From a virus, in IMG/VR virus record IMGVR_UViG_3300025313_000038, positions 1 to 43,390 of that record: DNA of 43,390 nt; one strand, written 5' to 3'. Shown piece after piece: positions 1 through 7,800 of this stretch. The stretch's first letter is position 1. Every line of letters starts with the position of its first letter. The translations under genes were made by a program, and so were the position numbers. Under the pieces are notes generated by a model. The model was not told where the DNA came from. It saw only the letters and a list, made by a program, of their open reading frames with translations, and searched no databases.

Positions 1-1017
1 CGTCTTGCCAGATCCGGCACGAGCACCAACCACCATCGCAGTACCAGGTTTCACATCCTTGACCCAGTCGAAGATCGGCAAGTGATACTTAGAGGCAGCG
101 AAACCTTTTGGCTTTTCAGAGATCATCATCGGAGCTTGATCGAACGACTTGACAGGAGAAGTCCAATCAGGAAACAGACGAGCCTGACGCTCCATCATCT
201 GCTTATCATCAGCTTTTCGTTTCTCGTCCTCACGATCACGTCGCTGAATTTCAGCATCGAATCTGCGCTCGTCCAGCACATCGAACATTACTTTAGCGAC
301 AGCAACGTCCAACTGTTTACTCTCCGCAGTCGGTTCGACAGGTACGGGTTTCCATTCGTCGGAGTCGTCGTCCACGTTCCGAGCACCATTACAGGCTGGA
401 TAAATCGAGCAACCCCAGAACTGACCGGAACCGTCCTTACGATTACGAAGGATCATTTTGGCACCACACTTTGGGCACGAGGGAGCTTTCTTGACGTCTG
501 CCTTGACAGCGGTTGGCTCTTCCTCCTGATCGGTTTCGTCCAGCCAAGTGAACGAGTTCGGACAGTTGCATTTGATGAACAGCCGTCCCTTATTTTTCCC
601 CTCTTTCTTGACGATGAACACCTTTTCCATTGACTTGCACTTCTCGCAATACTCAATGGACTGCCCCATCGAGAGCAAGATAAACAGCATATTTGACAGA
701 CGTTCCTGCCAGCCAGGTAGACGAGTGACCCAACGCTGTATTTTGTTCCCTAGTGGAGCACCGTCCCTATCGGATAGCCAAGCACGAATGGAGTTCTCAC
801 CAGAGGTAGCGGACAGACCGTCCCTCTGAATCGTAGAATTGATATCCACACAAATCCAATTAGACTCGCCAACAGGCTTGATATCAAAGTGGTAATGAAG
901 TTCACCATTTCGGAGACCGTCCTTATGCCAAGAGATGCCATTGCCATATTCTCCGACAACAGCATCTAGGACGGTCTCAAACTCTTGACTTCTGAATACA
1001 TCAACTTTGGCTTTCAT
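1..1017 (-). CDS. Zinc-finger P-loop ATPase, probable helicase; C-terminal part beyond window
   Basis: The frame is open from ATG at 1017 to the left edge (339 codons, no stop), so only the N-terminal part is present. AAGGAGG lies 9 nt before the start. An N-terminal region of about 110 residues that I do not recognise is followed by a Cys cluster (C-E-K-C ... C-N-C), then a topoisomerase-type C4 zinc finger (C-P-K-C-G ... W-G-C-x5-C). The last visible residues are G-A-R-A-G-S-G-K-T, a Walker A motif typical of UvrD/Rep-like and other superfamily 1 helicases. It would act in phage DNA replication or repair. The motor identity is inferred, because helicase motifs II-VI lie outside the window. 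It overlaps the upstream zinc-ribbon gene by 17 nt. Confidence 0.75.
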   Translation of the reverse strand, partial: MKAKVDVFRSQEFETVLDAVVGEYGNGISWHKDGLRNGELHYHFDIKPVGESNWICVDINSTIQRDGLSATSGENSIRAWLSDRDGAPLGNKIQRWVTRLPGWQERLSNMLFILLSMGQSIEYCEKCKSMEKVFIVKKEGKNKGRLFIKCNCPNSFTWLDETDQEEEPTAVKADVKKAPSCPKCGAKMILRNRKDGSGQFWGCSIYPACNGARNVDDDSDEWKPVPVEPTAESKQLDVAVAKVMFDVLDERRFDAEIQRRDREDEKRKADDKQMMERQARLFPDWTSPVKSFDQAPMMISEKPKGFAASKYHLPIFDWVKDVKPGTAMVVGARAGSGKT

Positions 1018-1204
1018 GACTATCTGCCTCCTTGCCTACCTTAGAAGCAACGTCTTGGGCATTCGTAACAGATTCTGCATCATATCGACTGTGACAAAAT
1101 CGACACTCTACAACATCATAATTCTTCCAGCCAAAGGCATGCTCATGATTAGCATAATGCAAACCTTTTTTCTTACACTTTGGGCACACTATTGTGAATT
1201 TCAC
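1001..1204 (-). CDS. Small zinc-ribbon protein
   Basis: This is a 67-residue protein with C-P-K-C near the N-terminus and C-R-F-C-H about 30 residues later, the usual pair of knuckles of a zinc ribbon. The C-terminus is polar. It starts with GTG at 1204, set by AGGAG at 1213-1217 with an 8-nt spacer, in a leader resembling those of two other genes in this region. The 3' end overlaps the next gene by 17 nt, so the two are probably co-translated. Its function is unknown; a nucleic-acid-binding role is only a guess from the fold. Confidence 0.7.
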   Translation of the reverse strand: MKFTIVCPKCKKKGLHYANHEHAFGWKNYDVVECRFCHSRYDAESVTNAQDVASKVGKEADSHESQS

Positions 1205-1210
1205 GTTCTT

Positions 1211-1245
1211 ATCTCCTGCAATGCCATGGTCGGATCCCTACGACC
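1211..1245 (-). promoter_or_regulatory. Leader hairpin with GGGAUC loop and conserved ribosome binding site (copy 3)
   Basis: On the plus strand GGTCG (1228-1232) and CGACC (1241-1245) form a stem closing an 8-nt loop, read UAGGGAUC in the transcript. It is followed by GCAGGAGATAAGAACGTG, where GTG is the start of the gene ending at 1001. Two other leaders (near 1600 and 4975) share the loop core and the binding site. The shared layout is seen directly; a regulatory role is inferred. Confidence 0.55.
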
Positions 1246-1582
1246 GTCGTTTCATCTCGATAATCGCCACAGGGCGATCACTGACCCATATCTGATTTTC
1301 GCGTTTCGTACGATGCCAAGCAGCCTGTTCAACTGGAGTCATGTCCACCTCCAACATCATCTGATATGGCAAAGTACCACGAATGCAATCACGAAACACA
1401 ATTTCCAATTCCTTGCCAAACCGCTGACGATCCCAACCTGTAGCATCACAAACGATACGACAAATTGGACCGATAGGCTGAACAATCCCACAATTCAATT
1501 TGCGCATAGCCACATATGCTGCATAAATGGCATCAGCCAATTCACTGACAGCAATCATATGCTCATACTTCACAGTTTTCAC
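1238..1582 (-). CDS. Hypothetical protein, 114 residues
   Basis: I do not recognise this family. The protein is mostly helical, with a leucine/alanine-rich N-terminal half and a C-terminus rich in Trp and Arg. The GTG start at 1582 is chosen because AGGAG (1591-1595) sits 8 nt upstream in the same arrangement as at 1204 and 4946; the upstream extension to 1621 would run through the leader hairpin. It is the first gene after the promoter at 1654-1682 and probably heads a short operon continuing into the zinc-ribbon and helicase genes. Confidence 0.7.
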   Translation of the reverse strand: MKTVKYEHMIAVSELADAIYAAYVAMRKLNCGIVQPIGPICRIVCDATGWDRQRFGKELEIVFRDCIRGTLPYQMMLEVDMTPVEQAAWHRTKRENQIWVSDRPVAIIEMKRRS

Positions 1583-1590
1583 GTCTTTAT

Positions 1591-1642
1591 CTCCTGCTAA
1601 ACTTTTCAAAGAGCACGGCAACGGGATCCCGACCGCTGCCTC
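1591..1642 (-). promoter_or_regulatory. Leader hairpin with GGGAUC loop and conserved ribosome binding site (copy 2)
   Basis: GGCAACGG (1619-1626) pairs with CCGCTGCC (1635-1642) with one mismatch, and the transcript loop contains GGGAUC. Downstream come GTTTAGCAGGAGATAAAGAC and the GTG start at 1582. The stretch from the promoter through the binding site matches the leader at 4953-5035 closely enough to be a duplicated regulatory module. Confidence 0.6.
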
Positions 1643-1653
1643 CCCCTACAATC

Positions 1654-1682
1654 ATTATACCTCAAGATCGCAGAAAAGTAAA
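1654..1682 (-). promoter_or_regulatory. Sigma70-like promoter P2
   Basis: On the minus strand TTTACT (1677-1682) is separated by 17 bp from a perfect TATAAT (1654-1659). The same upstream context, TTGCCTCTTTACT, precedes promoter P1 near 5035. It drives the leftward operon that begins at 1582. Confidence 0.75.
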
Positions 1683-1690
1683 GAGGCAAT

Positions 1691-1792
1691 TCACACAGAG
1701 TTATCATCTTTGAAAGCTCCGATTCGCCAGAGAATGAAGGCAATTAGAGACATTCCGAGAATCATACATGAGACAATCAGTTCCCAATTCAT
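1691..1792 (-). CDS. Single-pass membrane microprotein, 33 residues
   Basis: This short frame encodes a Met-rich hydrophobic segment (about residues 4-22, with I-V-S-C-M-I-L-G-M-S-L-I-A-F-I-L-W) and a polar tail ending D-D-N-S-V. AGGAG lies 7 nt before the ATG at 1792; an in-frame ATG two codons earlier overlaps one copy of the ATGGAAAT motif. It fills an otherwise empty gap just upstream of promoter P2. A transmembrane helix is likely; function is unknown. Confidence 0.5.
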   Translation of the reverse strand: MNWELIVSCMILGMSLIAFILWRIGAFKDDNSV

Positions 1793-1802
1793 TTCCATTC
1801 TC

Positions 1803-2039
1803 CTATCTTCCACAAATTGCGGAATAGAAGTCCGGTTTCTGTACCCCCTCATCAACTTTCAGACGAGATGAACACAGCTTATCATCATGAATGCTCTTGA
1901 ACACAAGAACAACAGCACGATCGCTGTCATCAACAATCTTCGCTCGCAAGTACCAAGAATCTTTGGATATAATTCTATGGCAAGCGACGCATCTTGTTGA
2001 GTTCTTCGCAACTTTCGCAGAGAATGTTATTTTCTTCAT
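1803..2039 (-). CDS. Small Cys-containing hypothetical protein
   Basis: This 78-residue protein starts M-K-K-I-T-F-S and has C-V-A-C-H near residue 17, then single cysteines near residue 57 and at the C-terminus. A zinc-binding fold is possible but incomplete by eye. AGGAG is 9 nt before the ATG at 2039. The first 65 nt overlap the end of the upstream gene in another frame, longer than the usual 4-nt overlaps here, but the strong binding site supports both frames. Confidence 0.6.
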   Translation of the reverse strand: MKKITFSAKVAKNSTRCVACHRIISKDSWYLRAKIVDDSDRAVVLVFKSIHDDKLCSSRLKVDEGVQKPDFYSAICGR

Positions 2040-2250
2040 CGACGCGAACTCCTTCAGAAATGAGAGATGCTACAATGATTGCTCGAGCAAACGCACGAGC
2101 ATGATGACCATCAAGAGAAGCAGAGCCATCTATCTCAACAACTCCGCCTGGACGAACGACGATGGCAAACTCCTTCGCATAATCAAATGGAAATACAGAT
2201 GCGATGATGAACTTCTGTTTGTCAAGATCTGACTCATACACTACGTTCAT
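1975..2250 (-). CDS. Hypothetical protein, 91 residues
   Basis: I do not recognise this family. The N-terminal two thirds look like a small alpha/beta domain; the last 20 residues carry C-E-S-C, half of a possible zinc site. The ATG at 2250 overlaps the stop of the upstream gene as ATGA, so translation is probably coupled. It contains one ATGGAAAT copy at 2187 (plus strand). Confidence 0.65.
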   Translation of the reverse strand: MNVVYESDLDKQKFIIASVFPFDYAKEFAIVVRPGGVVEIDGSASLDGHHARAFARAIIVASLISEGVRVDEENNILCESCEELNKMRRLP

Positions 2251-2528
2251 TCAGTACTCCGAAATATTTGCGAATGGATTGACTGTCCGTATATCATGGT
2301 CTCAAAACCACTAACACCATAAAGGTGATCAGTAACCACCCTTTCAGACCAAACTCTGACAATTCCTTCATGTGACCCAACATACTTCCTATAGCGATTT
2401 GCCAAACTGGTAGTCGTGCACAATGCACGCAAAGAAACCGTTCCATCTTCAGAAATAGACCAGACAGCATGCAAAATAAGGTGATCCTTTGCATCCTTTT
2501 CTGTAACGCTATCTAATTCTATACTCAT
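2247..2528 (-). CDS. Hypothetical protein, 93 residues
   Basis: The start ATG at 2528 follows TAGGAGG by 6 nt, one of the best binding sites in the window. The sequence looks like a compact beta-rich domain (repeated short strands with Trp and Val) with no recognisable motif. It lies 10 nt after the VWA gene and overlaps the next gene by 4 nt, so it belongs to the MoxR-VWA operon. Confidence 0.65.
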   Translation of the reverse strand: MSIELDSVTEKDAKDHLILHAVWSISEDGTVSLRALCTTTSLANRYRKYVGSHEGIVRVWSERVVTDHLYGVSGFETMIYGQSIHSQIFRSTE

Positions 2529-2538
2529 ATCAATCCTC

Positions 2539-3807
2539 CTACACTCTCACGCTCACAAATTCCATCAGGACTTGCCGCAGAATGCCAGCCACATTATCTT
2601 TGTCAACTGCCATCTGAAAGCATCGACGAGGCAAGGTGGAATTGACCCACTGTTCAATGGGCAGAAAGTTCAATAGCACTGAGGACAGAACACCATCACG
2701 GTGTTCCTGAATCTTATCCGACTCGCGAATATCCATCGGATGCTCCAACACAGCGTCGGTGATGACGATATCCAATTTCAGAGCACCAGGATCGCTTTCC
2801 TCTTTCTCCCACCGCTCGATTGCAGAGAACAATGGAGAAATCCAGGTGTCTTCACCATCGAACGGACCACGACCATACCACTCGTGAATTTTCGATGGAG
2901 CATATTCACGAAGAGCTTTCATATCATATTCGTTCTTCGCCTCACCACGAAAGACCAACTGATCCACACGACGCCCAGCCTCCTTATAAGCATCAAGACT
3001 GAACACCCAGTACGAAGTGAAGAGATCGTCCTGATATAAGCCTTTCAATTCCTCCAGAGTAAGGCACAGATTACGAAACGATTCGGCAGCAATGATATGA
3101 ACACCATTGTAGTACATCGAGTTAGACAGGTCGAGCGACACGGTGATTTGCAGCCTGACACCAATTGCCTTGTCTTCCTCGTAACCGTATCCACTGCCAT
3201 CGGTGTAAACCTCTACAGCATCGTCGATCCAATCTCCAGCCTCTCCTACACGATCACGACTCTTGAAAGCAGAATTGAACTCTGCCTCAAACATTCCGAC
3301 AGTCGGTGAGACAGTTTGTTGAATTTGTTCGTAATCCTCACGATCGACGATGGCTTGCTTCGCCTCTTGAGCGGCATGATACGCGTCCCATTCTCCTTGA
3401 CGCTTTTCAGCACGTTCCTTTTGCGCCTGTTCAATATGATCTCGCTGACGATTGTAACCATCCACAAGATAAGAATGGAAATCGACCCAATCCTTCTCGT
3501 CGAGATGCTTGATAACGAGACGATGAGCACGAGTGTCGCTATACTCATTCCAGCCAGGAGTCCAGTGAAAAGCGATATCCACAAGACCGTATCGCTCGAC
3601 AGAGTTCTTCAACAGCCAGTAGCACTTATCGTCGCCGAGCGACATGAGCCACGACTTTGTAAAGTCGGCGGCAGTATAGTTCGTCTCGAACCACTCCCAA
3701 ACAGACTTAGAAGTGCCACGCCCCTGATCGTCATAGAAACTGCCACCACCGCCACTGTAGCGACCACCACCAGAACCACGAGTAGTCTTTACATCTCCTC
3801 TAGCCAT
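2539..3807 (-). CDS. VWA-domain protein, partner of the MoxR-type ATPase
   Basis: The 422-residue protein opens with a Gly/Ser-rich disordered stretch (about residues 5-35), then a helical middle with a charged coiled-coil-like part (near 120-160). The von Willebrand factor A domain follows in the C-terminal half. Its metal-ion site is D-L-S-N-S (DxSxS), with a later T-W-I-S-P-L-F and a strand ending V-I-T-D-A. AGGAGG precedes the ATG at 3807, which shares one base with the stop of the ATPase gene (TGATG). In bacteria, MoxR ATPases and VWA proteins act as pairs that remodel or activate a target, often a metalloenzyme. The target in this phage is unknown. Confidence 0.8.
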   Translation of the reverse strand: MARGDVKTTRGSGGGRYSGGGGSFYDDQGRGTSKSVWEWFETNYTAADFTKSWLMSLGDDKCYWLLKNSVERYGLVDIAFHWTPGWNEYSDTRAHRLVIKHLDEKDWVDFHSYLVDGYNRQRDHIEQAQKERAEKRQGEWDAYHAAQEAKQAIVDREDYEQIQQTVSPTVGMFEAEFNSAFKSRDRVGEAGDWIDDAVEVYTDGSGYGYEEDKAIGVRLQITVSLDLSNSMYYNGVHIIAAESFRNLCLTLEELKGLYQDDLFTSYWVFSLDAYKEAGRRVDQLVFRGEAKNEYDMKALREYAPSKIHEWYGRGPFDGEDTWISPLFSAIERWEKEESDPGALKLDIVITDAVLEHPMDIRESDKIQEHRDGVLSSVLLNFLPIEQWVNSTLPRRCFQMAVDKDNVAGILRQVLMEFVSVRV

Positions 3808-4946
3808 CACACACCTCCTATCGAATTCAGAATCTGCTTAGCAACATTCGCCTCGACAGGCGAATCGATGGAGTCGATGACAGCCATCGACATAGCCTCT
3901 TTGATAGTAAAGCCGTCCAGATTCATGAGAACGACGGCATCCATGAGGCGACGAGACGTGATCTGATATCGCATCTGCCCACGCTCATGAGCATCCCACA
4001 TCCGCAGCCCATACTCGAGCACAGACTCGCACCACACAGCATTATCATCCATTCCATGAGCAACAAGGATATTGCGCAATTGAGCCTTGCTGAAGAAGGG
4101 AACCTTGATGGAAAAGAACCGATCCTTGAACGACTGAGGTAATGGTTTCGTACCAACAAGCCCAGGATTGTAAGAAACGAAGAGACGAAAGTCGGGATGT
4201 ACAGGATACGCACGCCCACCGATGGAAATGACATACGGAGGGGCAAGCTGCGTGTTTATGAACATCAACGCATCAGCATCGGCAGCATTGACCTCGGTCA
4301 AAAGCACCCACCAACCAGACACGACGGCAGTAGCATACTCAGCAACATCCAGGAATGAAGAACCTTTGGAAATCTGAGTCGTACCGACAAGGTCACGGCG
4401 ACGAAAGCCAGCATCGCCGCCAACAGTCACAAGAATTCTGCCTTCACGAGCAGCAAGCTCCTGAACAGCAGTGTCCTTACCAACCCCTGGAGGACCAGCC
4501 AAAGCGATATGACGACCAGCATCCACCATCATTTTCATCGTCTTGAACCAAGACGGTTCACGAAACTTATCACCAAGACCGACGATGATCGGAGGAGCCT
4601 GAGGCCAACGAATATCAGAAGCAGTCGGGGCATCCTCCTGCGGAACAGTGATTTCCACTGACGACACGACTTCCTGAGCAATCGCCACAGGACGAGGCTG
4701 AATGTCTTGATACGACAAAGCAATACTCTTGTCATCATCATGAGTGCGGACGACACGAACGTTGTCGAACCAATTATCCATTTTACTGGCCAACCATGCG
4801 GAACGAGAAAGTCCACCGATTTCCTTCAATTCATCGGTAGACAGAGGACCACCGTGATCCATGAAAGCACGAATCAGGCGATCCATCTCCGAATTTTGTC
4901 GGACTCGGAGAGTGAGAGGGGTATTCGGCAAAACTTTTGTAGTCAC
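3807..4946 (-). CDS. MoxR/CbbQ-type AAA+ ATPase
   Basis: This 379-residue protein has an N-terminal winged-helix-like region (about 20-75), a linker, and an AAA+ domain with Walker A G-P-P-G-V-G-K-D-T, Walker B-like W-V-L-L-T-E-V-N and sensor-1-like V-S-Y-N-P. The E-V-N in place of the usual D-E is a form seen in MoxR/CbbQ proteins. The GTG start at 4946 is set by AGGAG at 4955-4959. The longer frame to 5009 would run through a hairpin and the promoter. It is the first gene after promoter P1 and is followed directly by its VWA partner, so the two form one regulated unit. Confidence 0.85.
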   Translation of the reverse strand: MTTKVLPNTPLTLRVRQNSEMDRLIRAFMDHGGPLSTDELKEIGGLSRSAWLASKMDNWFDNVRVVRTHDDDKSIALSYQDIQPRPVAIAQEVVSSVEITVPQEDAPTASDIRWPQAPPIIVGLGDKFREPSWFKTMKMMVDAGRHIALAGPPGVGKDTAVQELAAREGRILVTVGGDAGFRRRDLVGTTQISKGSSFLDVAEYATAVVSGWWVLLTEVNAADADALMFINTQLAPPYVISIGGRAYPVHPDFRLFVSYNPGLVGTKPLPQSFKDRFFSIKVPFFSKAQLRNILVAHGMDDNAVWCESVLEYGLRMWDAHERGQMRYQITSRRLMDAVVLMNLDGFTIKEAMSMAVIDSIDSPVEANVAKQILNSIGGV

Positions 4947-4952
4947 GTCCTT

Positions 4953-4995
4953 ATCTCCTGCTAAACTGAGTCTCAAGCACCGATCCCAGGTGCTT
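4953..4995 (-). promoter_or_regulatory. Leader hairpin with GGGAUC loop and conserved ribosome binding site (copy 1)
   Basis: AAGCACC (4975-4981) and GGTGCTT (4989-4995) form a perfect 7-bp stem; the transcript loop is UGGGAUC. GTTTAGCAGGAGATAAGGAC then leads to the GTG start at 4946. A GGA in an apical loop plus a second GGA in the binding site is the arrangement bound by CsrA/RsmA-type repressors; that link is inference. Confidence 0.65.
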
Positions 4996-5007
4996 CCCCC
5001 TACAATC

Positions 5008-5035
5008 ATTACACCTCAAATCTGAGGAAAGTAAA
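5008..5035 (-). promoter_or_regulatory. Sigma70-like promoter P1
   Basis: On the minus strand TTTACT (5030-5035) and TGTAAT (5008-5013) are 16 bp apart. The spacer holds the short inverted repeat CCTCA-AATC-TGAGG (5014-5027), a possible operator. It shares its upstream and downstream flanks with promoter P2 at 1654-1682. Confidence 0.7.
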
Positions 5036-5043
5036 GAGGCAAT

Positions 5044-5937
5044 TCATGAATTCTCTAATTTCAGAGCAATTCTATTCTTGAAACTGTACTCCATCTCAAC
5101 AAATTTTCCGTTCGGATCAGCAGGATCACCTGTCAAGTATCTCCACAGGAGCACGGTCTTTCCATTTACATGCAATTCATGACAGAGTTTGCTCATGGTA
5201 GGATAAGCACCAGGCTCGAGCGCAATAATGAACGTTTCGGCAGAAGAACCTATCAATCTTGAAAGCTTCTCCTCTGTTGGCTCTTTTCCAATAAGTGCGA
5301 CAGCATTCTCTCCGACAGCCATCGCACTGAACGCTCCCTCACACACGACGACTTCATCGAACTTGTGAAGAGCCTGACTGTTGAAAATAACATCCCTTGC
5401 AGGATTTGAAGGATTTATGTATTTTGGCTCCATCGCCTTGAAGATACGTCGTGCTTGCCAATATCCCTTCTCGATCGGAATCACAACTCTTCCATATAGA
5501 GATGCTGCCACTCCGATGTTGTACGATCTCCAATGATCGTCACCAAATCCTCTAAGCAAGAGATATTCCTTTGCTTTCCTTGGAAACAATCCCATCGCAT
5601 CACACAAATTCTCGAAGTCTTTCGGGAACCTATATTCAGACTCCTTCTCCTCTTCATTTTCTTCACCTTGAAATAGTATCCCACTGAAATCCCTCACATT
5701 CGGTTGAACATACAACTCGCCAAAAGCACGATGAAATGGAAATCCGGTGACACCCATCACCAGACCAATCCAATTCGCTTTATAACCACAACGAAAACAA
5801 TGACACACTGGCTTGTTTATCGCAATCGACAGGTGATGCTTGACATCCTCACAAAACGGACAAGCAACGCTATAATTCTTGTCGTTTTGCTTGACATCGT
5901 CGAACGTTCTATAGACCCAATTCTCTATGTCAAACAT
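5044..5937 (-). CDS. DNA primase, CHC2 zinc finger plus Toprim
   Basis: This 297-residue protein would synthesise RNA primers for the phage replisome. The N-terminal zinc finger is C-P-F-C ... C-H-C-F-R-C-G (about residues 26-51), matching DnaG-type CHC2 domains. The Toprim region is in the C-terminal half, with V-V-V-C-E-G supplying the catalytic Glu. The following acidic motif reads A-L-E-P-G instead of the common D-x-D, so metal binding may differ. It is about half the length of bacterial DnaG and has no helicase-binding domain. The start overlaps the stop of the helicase gene by 8 nt, which fits a primase-helicase pair. Confidence 0.85.
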   Translation of the reverse strand: MFDIENWVYRTFDDVKQNDKNYSVACPFCEDVKHHLSIAINKPVCHCFRCGYKANWIGLVMGVTGFPFHRAFGELYVQPNVRDFSGILFQGEENEEEKESEYRFPKDFENLCDAMGLFPRKAKEYLLLRGFGDDHWRSYNIGVAASLYGRVVIPIEKGYWQARRIFKAMEPKYINPSNPARDVIFNSQALHKFDEVVVCEGAFSAMAVGENAVALIGKEPTEEKLSRLIGSSAETFIIALEPGAYPTMSKLCHELHVNGKTVLLWRYLTGDPADPNGKFVEMEYSFKNRIALKLENS

Positions 5938-7207
5938 TTTTCTCTTCTCTGTCTTTATACGTCACTAAACTTGTCGTGATGATTGCTTGCTGTGCACCAT
6001 AGAACTTCGCACGAATCGTGTCATGATTGCTTCCATCACGAACCTTTGCCATAAATAACCTACACTGATCCGTATCTTCTTCCTCTTTCGTACGGCAAAC
6101 AGAGATAATGACATCAGCAATAGAAGCTTTTCCGATATCTTCAGCAATATCAGCAAGCGTTATAATCTCTTTAGAAAATGAAGCTCTCCTAGACTGCGTG
6201 GCTCCCCAAACCACAGCATCTCTACGCTCTCCCAAATCTCGCAAGTCCTCACAAACCTCCGACAACTCGAACCGTCTATCTTTATATCGACGACGAGACA
6301 TGAGCAAATCAGGATAATCATCTATGATTAGATCCGGATGGAAATCATTTGCCTCCAGTCTATCAAGCTCATTCTCGATGTCTAACACAGTCATCTTCTT
6401 CTTACGACGAACTATACGTATCTTACCACGAAGCAGCTTGCGAGCAGCCTCTATGAATTCTTCAGCATACTCATCTAAATCATCTGACTTCCTTGGAAAT
6501 CTAAACGAAATGCGTGCAGCATAACGTTTCGCCACTTGAGCAGCACGCATCTCATGAGAAAAGTGAACAACATTCAATCCACTGATAACAGACGACGCAC
6601 CAAGTCCGATATTGACGAGAGACATACTCTTGCCAGCATTCTGTGGTGCCATAATCAACCCCATCTCGCCACGTGCTGGACCACCCTCCAATATATTATC
6701 AACATGCATCCAACCAGTCGGCACCTTATCCTGCCAATAGTCGTACAACCAAGAATGATAATCTAACAAATCTATGCCAGGAACTTCTATCTCCTCACCA
6801 ACTCGAAGAGCTTCCTTCATACGATCAATTGCAGACTGAATATTCACACCATTCTGCACATCGTCAACACTCTCCAATATGGCAAGCTTAGCAGCTTGTT
6901 CCCTGGCAAACTGAACAGCCATATCCGATGCGAGACTCAAGTCCCAACCATTTACACCCTTGTACAATTTTGAAACGAGTTCCTTATTACTATCCCCACA
7001 CAGAACCAGTAAATCAACATAATCAGGAGTCTTCTTGTATTTGCTTCTGTACTCTAGAAGTGCTTTCGCAACACTCTCCTCGTCCTCCCTCTCGAAATAT
7101 TCAGACTTGATTATGAAATTTCCATATCTAGACATCCAACCATCATCTAGACACAGAGCCAATAATTTTAGTCTGAAGTCACGATCGAACTCGTACGTCG
7201 GTTCCAT
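5930..7207 (-). CDS. DnaB-like replicative helicase
   Basis: This 425-residue RecA-fold helicase would unwind DNA at the fork. The N-terminal part (about 1-160) is helical. The motor has Walker A A-P-Q-N-A-G-K-S, Walker B L-I-I-D-D-Y-P-D and a G-A-T-Q-S-R motif, the DnaB motif 3 equivalent. The overall order and length fit phage DnaB/Gp4-type helicases. It overlaps the unknown upstream gene by 40 nt and the primase by 8 nt. Four ATGGAAAT-type sites lie in or near this gene and the primase (5736, 6338, 7118, 7754). Confidence 0.9.
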   Translation of the reverse strand: MEPTYEFDRDFRLKLLALCLDDGWMSRYGNFIIKSEYFEREDEESVAKALLEYRSKYKKTPDYVDLLVLCGDSNKELVSKLYKGVNGWDLSLASDMAVQFAREQAAKLAILESVDDVQNGVNIQSAIDRMKEALRVGEEIEVPGIDLLDYHSWLYDYWQDKVPTGWMHVDNILEGGPARGEMGLIMAPQNAGKSMSLVNIGLGASSVISGLNVVHFSHEMRAAQVAKRYAARISFRFPRKSDDLDEYAEEFIEAARKLLRGKIRIVRRKKKMTVLDIENELDRLEANDFHPDLIIDDYPDLLMSRRRYKDRRFELSEVCEDLRDLGERRDAVVWGATQSRRASFSKEIITLADIAEDIGKASIADVIISVCRTKEEEDTDQCRLFMAKVRDGSNHDTIRAKFYGAQQAIITTSLVTYKDREEKNV

Positions 7208-7800
7208 AGTCCAGTCCGTTGTCGCACAGTGTTTATAATGTCATTGTATGAATTGGCTCTCTTCACGCCAAACTCTTCACACAACTGATACAATACCTCG
7301 TCGATTGGTCTGCCGTTTTTATCTTCATCATACATACTATACCAAACTTCATCGACGAGAATCCTGATATCATCAACGATCGTCCTCATGCGAACTGGAA
7401 AATCTCCAAGATTTCTGTTGATATACTCTCTTGCAATGATAAGTTCTGAATTGAATAATCTCGTGTATAAATCATCGTCGACAGTATCTATTCTAACTGT
7501 CGACGATTTCATCACTTTCATGAATTTACCCATCGCCCAATTTCCACAAAACACTCTTACTGGGATACTATTGAATTCTTTCTCCACAGCCCACTTGTGT
7601 AGAGTCTTTGTGACAACCATAGCATATTCGCTACATGGTATATTGGCATCTCTGAGATCATCTTCCAGAGCAAGTAACAGCCCGTACCATCTCTCGTGTA
7701 CGAACGGTCTACTGCCAAACACTTTCTTGTGCGCATCCATATAGCAACTAGCAATGGAAATATCAGCGCAATAGCGTCGTCTTGAATCCCTCGCTGGCAT
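7168..7800 (-). CDS. Hypothetical protein between the two helicases
   Basis: I do not recognise this 210-residue protein. It has no clear motif; it is mostly helical and charged, with scattered single Cys residues. It overlaps the UvsW-like gene by 38 nt and the DnaB-like gene by 40 nt in other frames, so all three are probably translated together. Its place suggests a replication accessory role, such as helicase loading or a single-strand binding partner. That is inference from position only. AGGGTG lies upstream of the ATG at 7800. Confidence 0.65.
   Translation of the reverse strand: MPARDSRRRYCADISIASCYMDAHKKVFGSRPFVHERWYGLLLALEDDLRDANIPCSEYAMVVTKTLHKWAVEKEFNSIPVRVFCGNWAMGKFMKVMKSSTVRIDTVDDDLYTRLFNSELIIAREYINRNLGDFPVRMRTIVDDIRILVDEVWYSMYDEDKNGRPIDEVLYQLCEEFGVKRANSYNDIINTVRQRTGLWNRRTSSIVTSD

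Noticed and set aside
82-633. Plus-strand open frames, such as 82-633 and 13093-13890
   Set aside because: They mirror real minus-strand genes, lack ribosome binding sites and have no recognisable domains.
453-656. Short minus-strand frame inside the left-edge helicase gene
   Set aside because: The complete open frame from 1017 to the edge has zinc fingers and a Walker A motif; this one is a shadow.
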